The notes beneath the pieces are model-generated. The model made no database searches, was not told the origin of the DNA, and saw only the letters and a list, made by a program, of their open reading frames with translations. From NCBI GenBank assembly GCA_044222195.1, contig JBGANS010000005.1, forward strand, positions 198,949 through 262,948: a DNA stretch of 64,000 nucleotides, given 5' to 3'. This DNA comes from JAHBXE01 sp044222195 (GTDB lineage: Bacteria; Planctomycetota; Phycisphaerae; Phycisphaerales; UBA1924). This document shows, piece by piece, positions 9,058-17,847 of the stretch (within the stretch, counting starts at the first letter, position 1; each line of letters begins with the position of its first letter). The position numbers were made by a program, and so were the translations under genes.

Positions 9058-10131
9058 ATGTCGACCACCGCACGTGCCCACCGCTTTGAAGGCCGCAAGA
9101 TCCGGTGCGGCGCCATCGGCGTCGGCCGCATGGGGCGCCACCACGCCCGCGTCTACGCGACGCTCCCCGAGTGCGAACTCGTCGGTGTCGTCGACGCGGA
9201 CAAGGACCGGGGCGAGGCCGTCGCGGCCAAGCACAACTGCCGCCGCTTCGATCGCGTCGACCAGCTTATTGACGTGGGTGTCGACGTCGCCTCCGTCGCT
9301 GTCCCGACCACCGCCCACCACGCCGTCGCGGAGGCCCTGCTTACCGCAAAGGTCGCCTGCCTCGTCGAAAAGCCGCTGGCCGGGGACGCCAACACCGCCC
9401 GCGCCATCAAGGAACTCTCCGAGCGCACCGGCACGGTCCTCATGGTCGGCCACATCGAACGCTTCAACCCGATCATGCGGGCGATGCAGCAATCGACCCG
9501 CAACGGCCTCGAGATCGTCCCCCGGTTCATCCAGGTTCACCGTGTTTCTCCGATGACCTTCCGCTCGGTCGATGTCGGCGTCGTGATGGACATGATGATC
9601 CACGACCTCGACGTCGTCCTGATGCTCATGGGCGGGCGCGAGCCCGACAAGATCCAGGCCGCCGGTGTCTCGGTCATCACCCAGCACGAGGACATCTGCA
9701 ACGCCTGGCTCGAGTTCCACACGCCCCGCGGCATGTGCGTGGCCAACATGTCCGCCAGCCGCCTGGCGCTCAAGACCGAGCGAGTCACCCGTATCACCGG
9801 CGAGAACGGCTACATCAAGCTCGACTACGCCACCAAGGCCGGCACCATCATCCGTCGCCGCGCCAACGAACTCCAGATGGTCGAAATCCGAGAGCAGCTC
9901 CGCAAGGGCGCCGACCTGACCAGCCTCAACTGGCAGGAACTGGTCAACGTCGAACCCCTGATGATCGACGATGCCGAGCCGATCGTCATGGAAATCAAGA
10001 GCTTCCTGGAAGCGGTCAAAACAGGCGACCGTCCCGAAATCGATGCGGAAGCGGGCTTTGCCAACGTCCGTACCGCCGAGCGCATTGTGAAGGCGATCAA
10101 AGAAGCCGCCAAGGTCCAGCCCCGCCTCTAG
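9058..10131 (+). CDS. Gfo/Idh/MocA-family oxidoreductase
   Basis: 357 residues. The N-terminal Rossmann fold carries G-V-G-R-M-G at 21-26, followed by the characteristic VEKPLAGD segment near residue 105 (the conserved EKP of the family) and GHIERFNP. The C-terminal half is the usual beta-sheet domain with MMIHDLDVVLMLMGG. The family oxidises or reduces sugar-type or related substrates with NAD(P); the substrate cannot be told from the sequence. It lies 10 bases after trxA and is likely in the same transcript. Confidence 0.9.
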   Translation: MSTTARAHRFEGRKIRCGAIGVGRMGRHHARVYATLPECELVGVVDADKDRGEAVAAKHNCRRFDRVDQLIDVGVDVASVAVPTTAHHAVAEALLTAKVACLVEKPLAGDANTARAIKELSERTGTVLMVGHIERFNPIMRAMQQSTRNGLEIVPRFIQVHRVSPMTFRSVDVGVVMDMMIHDLDVVLMLMGGREPDKIQAAGVSVITQHEDICNAWLEFHTPRGMCVANMSASRLALKTERVTRITGENGYIKLDYATKAGTIIRRRANELQMVEIREQLRKGADLTSLNWQELVNVEPLMIDDAEPIVMEIKSFLEAVKTGDRPEIDAEAGFANVRTAERIVKAIKEAAKVQPRL

Positions 10132-10269
10132 AAGGCCGAATTCCCTTAGGCCGTCCTCCCCGCCTTCCACGCGCCTTGACGCCCCAAATGCGGTAAACTA
10201 GCCCCACGGTGGTTGTCGCGCGGCCGCGTGCGGCCGGTTTCCCAGGTGGTCCCAGAGGTCCGATCCCCA

Positions 10270-11625
10270 ATGTCTTCATCGCCCGAACAGCTCGGCGCGC
10301 CCAGCGGCGCTCCTACGCCCGCCTCGTCCCCTTCCAGTGGCCGACGCGACTCGCTCCACAGTCTTGGCTCTCCCGCCCTCGGCGACGACATGTCCGCCGA
10401 GATCGACGCGGCGATGAACGCCTCAATGAACGCCGCGCCCAAGCCCGCGCCGCAATCCAAGGCGCCGGCGATCCGCGGCCCCCGGGTTGTCCAGGCCGGG
10501 CGCGAGAAGCGGCCGGGCAAGGTCGTCGCCGTCGGTCCGACCGACATTTTCGTGGAGTTCGGTCCGAAGGACCTGGGTGTCGTCCCGCGGATCCAGTACA
10601 CCGATGCCGACCTGCCCAAAGTGGGGGACGTCATCGAAGTCGTCGTCGACCATCGCGACGGCGACGGTCTGCTCGTCTGCTCCCGCCCCGGCTCGGTCCA
10701 GAAAGCCGCCTGGGAAAGCCTGGAGCCCGGCCAGACAGTTGATGCCAAGGTCGTCGGAGTGAACAAAGGCGGCCTCGAGCTCGAAGTCGCCAGCCACCGC
10801 GCGTTCATGCCCGCCGGCCAGGTCGCTATCGATCACATCGCCGATCTCTCCGTGTTCGTCGGCGAAAAAGTCACGTGCGAAGTCGTACGCGTTGATCGCG
10901 CCGGCCGCGGCAACATCATCCTCTCGCGCCGCGAGGTTCTCCTCAAGCAGCGCAAGGAAGAGGCCGAGAAGCTCAAGGCCACGCTTGCCGAGGGCCAGGT
11001 CGTCGAGGGCACGGCCCGCAAGATCATGCCCTTTGGCGTCTTTGTCGATCTCGGCGGCGTTGACGGTCTCGTCCACGTTTCCGACCTCACGCACGACCGC
11101 ATCGGCCACGGCGAGAAGTTCATCCAGCGTTACGTCAAGGAAGGCGAAAAGGTCCGCTGCCAGATCCTCAAGATCGACTGGGAGGCGGGCCGCCTCTCGC
11201 TCGGCATGAAGCAGATCCAGGCCGACCCCTTCGCGACCGCCGCGAGCGAGATCACCGAGGGCGCCGAGATCAACGGGCGCGTCACCAAGCTCGCCGAGTT
11301 CGGCGCGTTTGTCGAAATCTCCCCCGGAGTCGAGGGCCTGGTGCACATCTCCGAGCTGGCCTGGCGCCGCATCGGCAAGGTCGAAGAGGTCCTGAAGCCA
11401 GACGAAGTCGTCAAGGCCAAGGTCCTCAAGATCGACCCCGAGACCCGCCGCATTTCACTCTCGATCAAGGCCCTGCTCCCCCCGCCCGAGCGTCCCGCGT
11501 TCAAGGGCAAGGGCGGCAAGGACAAGGACACGCGCACACCCGAGCAGATTCTCAAGGTCTCGCCGGAGCTGCGCCGCCTGCGCGAGAAGTTCGGGCAGCA
11601 GAACCTCAAGGGCGGCATCGGTTAA
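10270..11625 (+). CDS. S1 RNA-binding domain protein (ribosomal protein S1-like)
   Basis: 451 residues from the ATG at 10270. Residues 1-70 are low-complexity Ser/Ala/Pro. Four S1-type OB folds follow at about 75-140, 150-217, 240-312 and 326-400; the last two are textbook (PFGVFVDLGGVDGLVHVSDL and EFGAFVEISPGVEGLVHISE). A Lys-rich tail ends the protein. Four S1 motifs make it shorter than the six-motif S1 of E. coli but similar to S1 homologues of other phyla. Expected role is mRNA binding on the 30S subunit or a related RNA-binding function. moaA starts 58 bases downstream. Confidence 0.85.
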   Translation: MSSSPEQLGAPSGAPTPASSPSSGRRDSLHSLGSPALGDDMSAEIDAAMNASMNAAPKPAPQSKAPAIRGPRVVQAGREKRPGKVVAVGPTDIFVEFGPKDLGVVPRIQYTDADLPKVGDVIEVVVDHRDGDGLLVCSRPGSVQKAAWESLEPGQTVDAKVVGVNKGGLELEVASHRAFMPAGQVAIDHIADLSVFVGEKVTCEVVRVDRAGRGNIILSRREVLLKQRKEEAEKLKATLAEGQVVEGTARKIMPFGVFVDLGGVDGLVHVSDLTHDRIGHGEKFIQRYVKEGEKVRCQILKIDWEAGRLSLGMKQIQADPFATAASEITEGAEINGRVTKLAEFGAFVEISPGVEGLVHISELAWRRIGKVEEVLKPDEVVKAKVLKIDPETRRISLSIKALLPPPERPAFKGKGGKDKDTRTPEQILKVSPELRRLREKFGQQNLKGGIG

Positions 11626-11683
11626 CTCGGCGCAACGCCCGGACACTCTTCCCAAACTCGTCGGCCATACCCTTCCCGGCCTG

Positions 11684-12739
11684 ATGCCCCTCGCGCTCCC
11701 CATGTTCGCCCCGATCGCGACGCCGCCGCGCGCCCCGGCCCGGGCCTCGCCCCGTCTCATCGACTCCCACGGCCGCGCCATCCGCGACCTTCGCCTCTCC
11801 ATCACCGACCGCTGCAACTTCCGCTGCGTCTACTGCATGGACCCGGATGTCCGCTTCGCCGACGCCTCCGAGCTGCTCTCGGTCGAAGACCTGCTCCGCC
11901 TCGCCGCCGTCACCATCAAGCTCGGCATCGAGAAGATCCGCATTACCGGTGGTGAGCCGACCGTCCACCCGCGGCTCACGGACATCATCCGCGGCGTCTC
12001 CGCCCTCCCGATCGACGACGTCGCCCTGACGACCAACGGTTCGCTCATCGACGATCGCCGCGCCGCGGAATGGCACGGCGCGGGTCTTCGCCGCGTCACG
12101 ATCAGCATCGACAGCCTCCGCGAGGATCGCTTCGCGGCCATCACTCGTTCCAACTGCCCGCCCAGGCGAATCCTCGACGCGATCGGGGCGTCGCAGCGAG
12201 CCGGCCTCGGCCCGGTCAAGCTCAACGCCGTTGTGGTCCGAGGTTTCAACGAGGATGAAGTCGCCGACCTCGCCGGCCTGGCCCACGACCTCGGCGTCGA
12301 GATGCGATTCATCGAGTTCATGCCACTGGACTCGGGACATCATTGGGACCGCTCACGGGTCGTCCCCGCCGATGAAATCATCCAGCGAATCCAGGCCGTC
12401 CTGCCTCTCGTACCCGACGGCCGCGACGACCCCAGCAGCACCTCGCTCAACTACACGTTCGCGGACGGTTCTCCCGGCCGCGTCGGCGTGATCGCGCCTG
12501 TCACCCGCCCGTTCTGCGGCGCGTGCAGCCGTCTTCGCATCACGGCCGACGGGAAAGTCCGCCCATGCCTGTTCAGCCGCCAGGAGTGGGACATCCGCCC
12601 GCTCCTGCGCGACCGGGCGAGCGACACCGACCTCAGCGCGTTCATCACCGACGCCGTCTGGACCAAGCAGGCCGGGCACGGCATCAGTTCTTCTGGCTTC
12701 GTGCAGCCCGAGCGTCCCATGTCCGCGATCGGAGGATGA
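11684..12739 (+). CDS. moaA: GTP 3',8-cyclase MoaA (molybdenum cofactor step 1)
   Basis: 351 residues. The radical-SAM cluster motif C44-x3-C48-x2-C51 sits in SITDRCNFRCVYC, and the second Fe-S cluster cysteines lie in CGACSRLRITADGKVRPCLF near residues 280-300. The protein ends in Gly-Gly, as functional MoaA does. It converts GTP to 3',8-cyclo-7,8-dihydro-GTP with S-adenosylmethionine, and MoaC (at 17848) continues the pathway. The start is not fixed by a clear ribosome binding site; a Met at residue 7 is an alternative. modA begins 2 bases after the stop. The strand composition of the plus strand changes at about this gene's end. Confidence 0.95.
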   Translation: MPLALPMFAPIATPPRAPARASPRLIDSHGRAIRDLRLSITDRCNFRCVYCMDPDVRFADASELLSVEDLLRLAAVTIKLGIEKIRITGGEPTVHPRLTDIIRGVSALPIDDVALTTNGSLIDDRRAAEWHGAGLRRVTISIDSLREDRFAAITRSNCPPRRILDAIGASQRAGLGPVKLNAVVVRGFNEDEVADLAGLAHDLGVEMRFIEFMPLDSGHHWDRSRVVPADEIIQRIQAVLPLVPDGRDDPSSTSLNYTFADGSPGRVGVIAPVTRPFCGACSRLRITADGKVRPCLFSRQEWDIRPLLRDRASDTDLSAFITDAVWTKQAGHGISSSGFVQPERPMSAIGG

Positions 12740-12741
12740 CC

Positions 12742-13527
12742 ATGCGCCGAGTACCGGTGGTGCTGGTCGGATTGATCTCGTTCATCGTCGCGTGCTCGAA
12801 AGGTCCTTCTCCCAAGGCGGCCTCGTCCGTCGCGGAAGTCCGGCTCGCCGCCGCGGCGTCTCTCAAACCCGTGCTCCCGGGCCTGATCCGGGAGTTTACG
12901 AGTTCGCATCCCAACATCGCCGTGGTCGCGACTTACGGCGCATCCGGAAACTTCTACACACAACTCACCAGCGGCGCGCCGTTCGACTTGTTTCTGTCGG
13001 CAGACATGGGGTACCCGCAGAAGCTGGCCGACGCCGGCCTGACCGACGGCCCCGTGCGCGAGTACGCACAAGGGACGCTGGTCCTCTGGGTCCTCAAGGC
13101 TTCGGGGCTGGATGTGTCTTCGCTCTCCATCGTCACGGATGACCGCGTTCGAAAGATCGCGATCGCCAATCCGCAGCACGCGCCCTACGGCCGCGCGGCG
13201 GAGGCGGCCCTGAAGGCCGCGGGTTTGCTCGAATCGGTCCGGACCAAGCTCGTTCTCGGTGAGAGCGTGGAGCAGGCGGCGACCTTTGCGAGAACGGGCG
13301 CGGCGGAGGTGAGCATCCTCCCACGGAGCCAGGCCATGACGCCGGCGATGAGCGAGGCGGGTGTGTCGGCCGACATTCCGGGCGCGCTGTACGAACCGAT
13401 TCGGCACGGGGCGATCGTCATGAAGTCGGCCAAGGACCCGGCCGCCGCCAGGGCGTTTGTGGACTTTGTCCTGAGCCCTCCGGGGCGGGAAATCCTCGTC
13501 CGCGCCGGGCTCGCGGGCGGAAAGTAG
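12742..13527 (+). CDS. modA: Molybdate ABC transporter, substrate-binding protein ModA
   Basis: 261 residues beginning with a lipoprotein-type signal (FIVAC lipobox, Cys at about residue 18). The mature part has ModA landmarks: AAASLKPVLPGL, YGASGNFYTQLTSGAPFDLFLSAD split over two lobes, and ANPQHAPYGRAAEAAL. It captures molybdate or tungstate outside the membrane and hands it to ModBC. GGAGG at 12731-12735 sits inside the end of moaA and fixes the start at 12742. An unrelated exported gene separates it from modB. Confidence 0.93.
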   Translation: MRRVPVVLVGLISFIVACSKGPSPKAASSVAEVRLAAAASLKPVLPGLIREFTSSHPNIAVVATYGASGNFYTQLTSGAPFDLFLSADMGYPQKLADAGLTDGPVREYAQGTLVLWVLKASGLDVSSLSIVTDDRVRKIAIANPQHAPYGRAAEAALKAAGLLESVRTKLVLGESVEQAATFARTGAAEVSILPRSQAMTPAMSEAGVSADIPGALYEPIRHGAIVMKSAKDPAAARAFVDFVLSPPGREILVRAGLAGGK

Positions 13528-13596
13528 GGTTTTGGCGGCACAATTGTCGCCGGGCGCTGGTTCGGCGCCAGGGCTTGAGGCAGACTTGTCAGTCAG

Positions 13597-14211
13597 ATGA
13601 TCCAGCGGACACTGTTCAACATGGTCCCCGTTGCGGCTGTGACGATCTCCGCCACGTGCCAGTGCGCCCACGGACAACTGGTGTACAACGAGTTGATCCA
13701 GGGCGACCTTTCCGACGATCGCTTCGTGCCCACGGTTATTGCCATGTCCCCCGGATCGAACCAGATCGCGGGGTTCATGGCCGGCGACCTCGGCGGCGGC
13801 GCGATCGATCGCGACTACTTCACGATCACGATCCCGCAGGGCTTTGTCCTTTCGCAGATCGTGGTGGACCAGTATTTCTCTCCGGACCCCGTCGCGTTTC
13901 TCGCCGTCCAGCCCGGGCCGATCTTTCCCAACGATCCCATGACGGTGCAATCCGAAGACCTGCTGGGCTGGGTGCACATGGGTCAAGCCAACGTTGGAGA
14001 AGACATCCTGATATGGATGAGCCTGCACGGCCAGGGCTTCACTCCGCCGCTTCCCGCGGGTCAGTACACGTTCTGGGGCCAGCAGCTCGGCGAGCCGACG
14101 GATTACGTGCTCGACTTCATCATCGAGGCTCCGGCGCCGGGCGTTCTGGCTGTTCCGTGCGCCGCCAGTGTGACCGTTCTGAGACGTCGGCGCCGAACGA
14201 CGGTACCTTAA
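13597..14211 (+). CDS. Exported protein with PEP-CTERM-like tail, inside the mod operon
   Basis: 204 residues. Residues 1-25 form a signal peptide. The body (GGAIDRDYFTITIPQGFVLS and later strands) resembles a jelly-roll or pre-peptidase-type beta domain that planctomycetes export. The C-terminus is PAPG, a hydrophobic stretch, then RRRRR, the layout of PEP-CTERM-type sorting tails in which the motif is followed by a membrane span and a basic anchor. It lies 70 bases after modA and only 3 bases before modB, so it is cotranscribed with molybdate uptake, yet nothing in it suggests transport. Function unknown. Confidence 0.75.
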   Translation: MIQRTLFNMVPVAAVTISATCQCAHGQLVYNELIQGDLSDDRFVPTVIAMSPGSNQIAGFMAGDLGGGAIDRDYFTITIPQGFVLSQIVVDQYFSPDPVAFLAVQPGPIFPNDPMTVQSEDLLGWVHMGQANVGEDILIWMSLHGQGFTPPLPAGQYTFWGQQLGEPTDYVLDFIIEAPAPGVLAVPCAASVTVLRRRRRTTVP

Positions 14212-14214
14212 GGC

Positions 14215-14889
14215 ATGGACTGGACCGCCATCGGCCTGACGCTGCGTCTCGCCGTCTGCACATCGCTGCTGCTGCTGCTGGTCGGAATCCCGATCGCCGC
14301 GTGGCTGGTTTTCTCCAAGCGGCGATGGAAGGTCGTGATCGAGTCGATCGTGGCCCTGCCGCTGGTTCTGCCGCCGACGGTGCTCGGGTTCTACCTGCTC
14401 GTCGGGCTTGGCCCGAAGAGCCCCATCGGTCACGCGATCGAGCGCGTCACGGGCACGCGGCTCGTGTTCAGCTTTGCCGGGCTGCTGATCGCGTCGGTGC
14501 TGTACAGCCTGCCGTTCATGGTCCAGCCCTTGTGCACGGCGTTCGCGGCGGTTGACCGCAAGTACATCGAGGCCTCGTGGTGCATGGGCGTGTCCCGCGC
14601 GGCGACCTTCGCGCGTCTGGTTCTCCCGCTCTCCATCCGCGGCGTGGTCGCCGGGTTTGTGCTGAGTTTCGCGCACACGATCGGCGAGTTCGGCGTCGTG
14701 CTGATGGTGGGGGGGAACATCCAGGGGCTCACGCGGACGCTCTCGATTTCCATCTATGACGATGTGCAGGCGATGGACTATGGGAAGGCGCACGCGACGG
14801 CGGCGATGCTGCTGGGATTCTCGTTCGTGGTGTTGATGGTGACGTACACGCTGTTTCGACGGAGCCCGAAGGCATGGCACAGGGCCTGA
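14215..14889 (+). CDS. modB: Molybdate ABC transporter permease ModB
   Basis: 224 residues with about five membrane segments and the cytoplasmic EAA-type loop (EASWCMGVSRAATFARLVLP) that docks on the ATPase. HTIGEFGVVLMVGGNI is the ModB signature near residue 165. It forms the channel of the molybdate importer with ModC. Its last 16 bases overlap modC, which points to translational coupling. Confidence 0.93.
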   Translation: MDWTAIGLTLRLAVCTSLLLLLVGIPIAAWLVFSKRRWKVVIESIVALPLVLPPTVLGFYLLVGLGPKSPIGHAIERVTGTRLVFSFAGLLIASVLYSLPFMVQPLCTAFAAVDRKYIEASWCMGVSRAATFARLVLPLSIRGVVAGFVLSFAHTIGEFGVVLMVGGNIQGLTRTLSISIYDDVQAMDYGKAHATAAMLLGFSFVVLMVTYTLFRRSPKAWHRA

Positions 14890-15938
14890 GCGTCGACATC
14901 GAGAAAGCGTTCGATGCGGGGTACACGCTCCGGGCGACGCTGTCGCTGCCGGCGGAGCCATCGGTCACGGTGCTCTTCGGCCCGTCGGGATCGGGGAAGA
15001 CGACGTTGCTGAGGTGCATCGCCGGCCTGGACCGGCCGCGCTCGGGATCGATCAAGCTCGGAAGTGAAACGTGGTTTGAAGGAAACGGCGGGTGGGTGTC
15101 GCCGCAGGATCGGTGCATCGGGTTCGTCCCGCAGGACGATGCGCTCTTTCCGCACCTGAGTGTGCGAGGCAACCTCGCGTTTCCGCTATCAAGCGAAACG
15201 TCCGATGCGGGCGTGGCAGAGATGCTCGCATCCATGAACCTGGGCGAGTTGGCCGATCGCCGCCCGGCGCAGTTGTCGGGTGGCCAGCGGCAGCGGGTGT
15301 CGCTCGCGCGAGCGCTGGTTACGCGGCCGCGGCTGGTTCTGCTCGACGAACCGATGTCGGCGCTCGATGTGCCGCTGCGGGAGCAGGTTCGCGAGGAGTT
15401 GCGACGGCTGCTCACTCGGCTGGAAGCGCCGACGATCGTGGTGACGCACGATCGCAGCGATGCGATTGCTCTCGGCGACCGGATCGCGGTGCTCATCGGG
15501 GGGACGGTCCGGCAGGTCGGGCCCGTGGCGGAGGTGTTTGCTGGGCCGGCGGACCCGGATGTGGCGAGGCTCCTGGGCGTGGAGACGGTGATCGAGGGAA
15601 CGATCACGGGCTCGCGTGAAGGATTGGCGACCGTGCGCATCGGTGAAGTTGAAGTGACGGCCGTGAGTGAGCGAAGCGCCGGCAAAGTCCTCGTGTGCCT
15701 GCGTGGAGAAGATGTGGTGCTGCACAGGGGCGAAGGCCGCGGGAGCGCCCGGAATCACCTTGCCGCTCGGGTGACGTTTGTCCGCCCGGAAGGCCCGCTG
15801 GTTCGGATCGGGCTGAATTGCGGTTTCGCGCTGACGGCGCTTGTGACGAGGCCATCGGTTGAAGACCTGTCTCTGGCCGAAGGTGCGGCGGTGGTCGCCT
15901 CGATCAAGGCGCCGGCGGTGCACCTGATTGCCCGCTGA
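14874..15938 (+). CDS. modC: Molybdate ABC transporter ATPase ModC
   Basis: 354 residues. Walker A GPSGSGKTT at 36-44, ABC signature LSGGQRQR near residue 135, Walker B LVLLDEP next to it, and a switch His in VVTHDRS. Residues about 235-354 are the regulatory TOBE/Mop-type domain that binds oxyanion in ModC. The length matches the family. It energises ModAB. It ends 6 bases before the stop of the convergent moaE. Confidence 0.94.
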   Translation: MAQGLSVDIEKAFDAGYTLRATLSLPAEPSVTVLFGPSGSGKTTLLRCIAGLDRPRSGSIKLGSETWFEGNGGWVSPQDRCIGFVPQDDALFPHLSVRGNLAFPLSSETSDAGVAEMLASMNLGELADRRPAQLSGGQRQRVSLARALVTRPRLVLLDEPMSALDVPLREQVREELRRLLTRLEAPTIVVTHDRSDAIALGDRIAVLIGGTVRQVGPVAEVFAGPADPDVARLLGVETVIEGTITGSREGLATVRIGEVEVTAVSERSAGKVLVCLRGEDVVLHRGEGRGSARNHLAARVTFVRPEGPLVRIGLNCGFALTALVTRPSVEDLSLAEGAAVVASIKAPAVHLIAR

Positions 15939-15944
15939 GATTCA

Positions 15945-16346
15945 TCAGATCTTCCAGACCGGCTGTTTCCAGATCGGGACATCCTGCTTGAGGCGGTCGA
16001 TGAACCGGTCCATCGCCGCGAGGGCTTCCTTGCGATGGCGAGACGAGATTTCGACACGAATTGAACATTCGCCGACGCGGACTCGGCCGCGGCTATGAGT
16101 GACGGAGAGGCCGAGGAGGTTGAGTTGTTCGATGAGTTCATCGCCGATGCGGGAGATCTGGGACTGGGCCATGGGCTCGTAGGCCTGGTAGTCCAGGGCT
16201 TCGATTCGGGCGGATGGGTCCCCGTCCCGGGGCTCAAGCTCGCGGACGAAGCCCTCAAAGACCAGGAATCCTCCGGAGCCGGGCTCGGGCCTGGACTGAG
16301 GGCCGGTGACGGGCCCGTCGACGATGGCGACGCGTGTGCGGCTCAT
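15945..16346 (-). CDS. moaE: Molybdopterin synthase catalytic subunit MoaE
   Basis: 133 residues. The FEGFVRE segment near 30-36, EYQAYEPMA-like LDYQAYEPMA at 51-60, and the basic SSRHRKEAL plus DRLKQDVPIWKQ at the C-terminus are MoaE hallmarks; the Lys residues there form the active site that accepts the MoaD thiocarboxylate. It inserts two sulfurs into precursor Z to make molybdopterin. The ATG overlaps the moaD stop by 4 bases. The pair faces modC and is divergent from moeA. Confidence 0.93.
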   Translation of the reverse strand: MSRTRVAIVDGPVTGPQSRPEPGSGGFLVFEGFVRELEPRDGDPSARIEALDYQAYEPMAQSQISRIGDELIEQLNLLGLSVTHSRGRVRVGECSIRVEISSRHRKEALAAMDRFIDRLKQDVPIWKQPVWKI

Positions 16347-16588
16347 CCGCCGGACACCAGGCCGATGAGGGCGACTTCGTCCGCGGCGGCGATGGGGTGG
16401 GAGAGAGGGACGAACTCGCCGTTGACGGCGAAGCGGGCGGAGGAGAGGTGCGGGCCGAGCGCGGGAATGTCCTGGGCGAGGCGGTCGCGGAGGTCGCGGC
16501 AGGTGCGGGAATCGGTGAGGTCTACCACCGCGCGGTCCCGTCCTGCGGCGGCTCGTTCGGCACCAAAGAGAAGGACCTGGACCTGCAT
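16343..16588 (-). CDS. moaD: Molybdopterin synthase sulfur carrier MoaD
   Basis: 81 residues with a ubiquitin-like fold and a C-terminal Gly-Gly (LVSGG) that is thiocarboxylated by a MoeB-type enzyme. It overlaps moaE by 4 bases. Only 20 bases separate its start from the divergent moeA start, so the promoters of both genes must lie within or overlap each other's coding sequence. Confidence 0.92.
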   Translation of the reverse strand: MQVQVLLFGAERAAAGRDRAVVDLTDSRTCRDLRDRLAQDIPALGPHLSSARFAVNGEFVPLSHPIAAADEVALIGLVSGG

Positions 16589-16608
16589 GGGCCAACTGTA
16601 GAGGGGAT

Positions 16609-17820
16609 ATGCTGCGCGCTATGGCCGAGCAGAATCTGAGTTCGCCGGCGGCGGCGGTGGGATTGATGGTGTCACGCCTGAAGCCGGTCGGGGAAGAGCG
16701 CGTGCCGCTCGAGCGGGCACTCGGACGGGTGCTGGCGGAGCCAGTGGTGGCGGACCGGGACAGCCCGGCGGTGGATGTCAGCGCGATGGATGGGTTCGCG
16801 CTGCGGGTGATGGATCTCGCCAGGGGCGCGTTGCCGATTGCTGGAGAGTTGCGGATCGGGCAGGCGCCCGTGCGGCTGGCTCCCGGGACGGTGCTGCGGA
16901 TCGTGACCGGGGCGCCAGTGCCGCCGGGTGCGGATGCGGTGGTGAAGCGGGAGGACACCCAAGAAGACGACGGGAAGATCGAGTTGTCCAGCGCGGCGAT
17001 TGGGATGAAGGCGTGGACCAACGTTCGACGCCAGGGCGAGAACGCCAAGACAGGGACGCGGGTCGTTGAGGCGGGTGCGGAAGTGACGCCGCCGGTGGCC
17101 GCTTCCATGGCGGCGTTCGGGTGCGCGAATCCCGTTGTGCATCGGCGTGTGCGGGTGGGGGTGCTGGTGACAGGGGATGAAGTGCTGGGGGTCGAGAGCT
17201 CGCCATCGCCGTACCAGCTCAGGGATTCGAACGGGTACACCGTGATGAGCCTGGTGTCGCGCCGGGCGTGGGCGGAAGTGAGCCGGGCACCTGCGGTGAA
17301 GGACGAGCCCGAGGCGCTGCTCGCATCCATGCGACGGATTCTTGAGAGCGCCGACATGCTCATTGCGACGGGCGGCGTCTCGATGGGAGAGCGAGATTTC
17401 GTGCCGCAGGTGGTACGGGAGTTGGGAGCCGAAGTTCTGTTCCACAAGGTGACACAGAGGCCGGGCAAGCCCGTGTTCGGCGCCATGCTGCCGGATGGAC
17501 GGCCGATCTTCGGGCTGCCGGGGAACCCGTTGTCGGTGATGGTCACATCGCGGCGGATGGTCGTGCCGGTGCTGGAGCGGCTGGCGGGGATCGATTCGTC
17601 GCCGCCGCCGGTGCAGATGAGGCTGGAGAATCCGGATTCGCGCCGGCTGGACATGTGGTGGCACCGGTTCGTGCGGGTCACGGATGTTGGCCGGGCGCAG
17701 CTGCTGGAGGTTTCGAGTTCGGGAGACGTCATCGGCGCGGCCAGAAGCGATGGGTTTGTCGAGGTGCCGCCGGGCCAGGGCGGGGAGGGGCCGTGGGCGT
17801 ACTTTGCCTGGAATGGCTGA
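16609..17820 (+). CDS. moeA: Molybdopterin molybdenumtransferase MoeA
   Basis: 403 residues. MoeA inserts molybdenum into adenylylated molybdopterin. Seen: DVSAMDGFAL near residue 50, RIVTGAPVPPGADAVVKRED near 95, STGD-type VLVTGDEV near 190, TGGVSMGERDFVP near 255, KVTQRPGKP and FGLPGNPLSVMV. The ATG at 16609 is very close to GAGGGG at 16601; an ATG at 16621 is the alternative. It is divergent from moaD by 20 bases and followed by moaC. Confidence 0.94.
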   Translation: MLRAMAEQNLSSPAAAVGLMVSRLKPVGEERVPLERALGRVLAEPVVADRDSPAVDVSAMDGFALRVMDLARGALPIAGELRIGQAPVRLAPGTVLRIVTGAPVPPGADAVVKREDTQEDDGKIELSSAAIGMKAWTNVRRQGENAKTGTRVVEAGAEVTPPVAASMAAFGCANPVVHRRVRVGVLVTGDEVLGVESSPSPYQLRDSNGYTVMSLVSRRAWAEVSRAPAVKDEPEALLASMRRILESADMLIATGGVSMGERDFVPQVVRELGAEVLFHKVTQRPGKPVFGAMLPDGRPIFGLPGNPLSVMVTSRRMVVPVLERLAGIDSSPPPVQMRLENPDSRRLDMWWHRFVRVTDVGRAQLLEVSSSGDVIGAARSDGFVEVPPGQGGEGPWAYFAWNG

Positions 17821-17847
17821 GGGTGGGTTCGTTCCTAAACTCGCGGC

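Noticed and set aside
12600..12800. Replication origin at the composition switch
   Set aside because: No DnaA-box cluster, AT-rich unwinding region or dnaA/dnaN neighbours are visible, and the point lies inside an apparent operon.
12451..14961. An 836-codon open frame on the minus strand across moaA-modA-modB
   Set aside because: Antisense to three recognised genes, low-complexity Arg/His composition, no motif.
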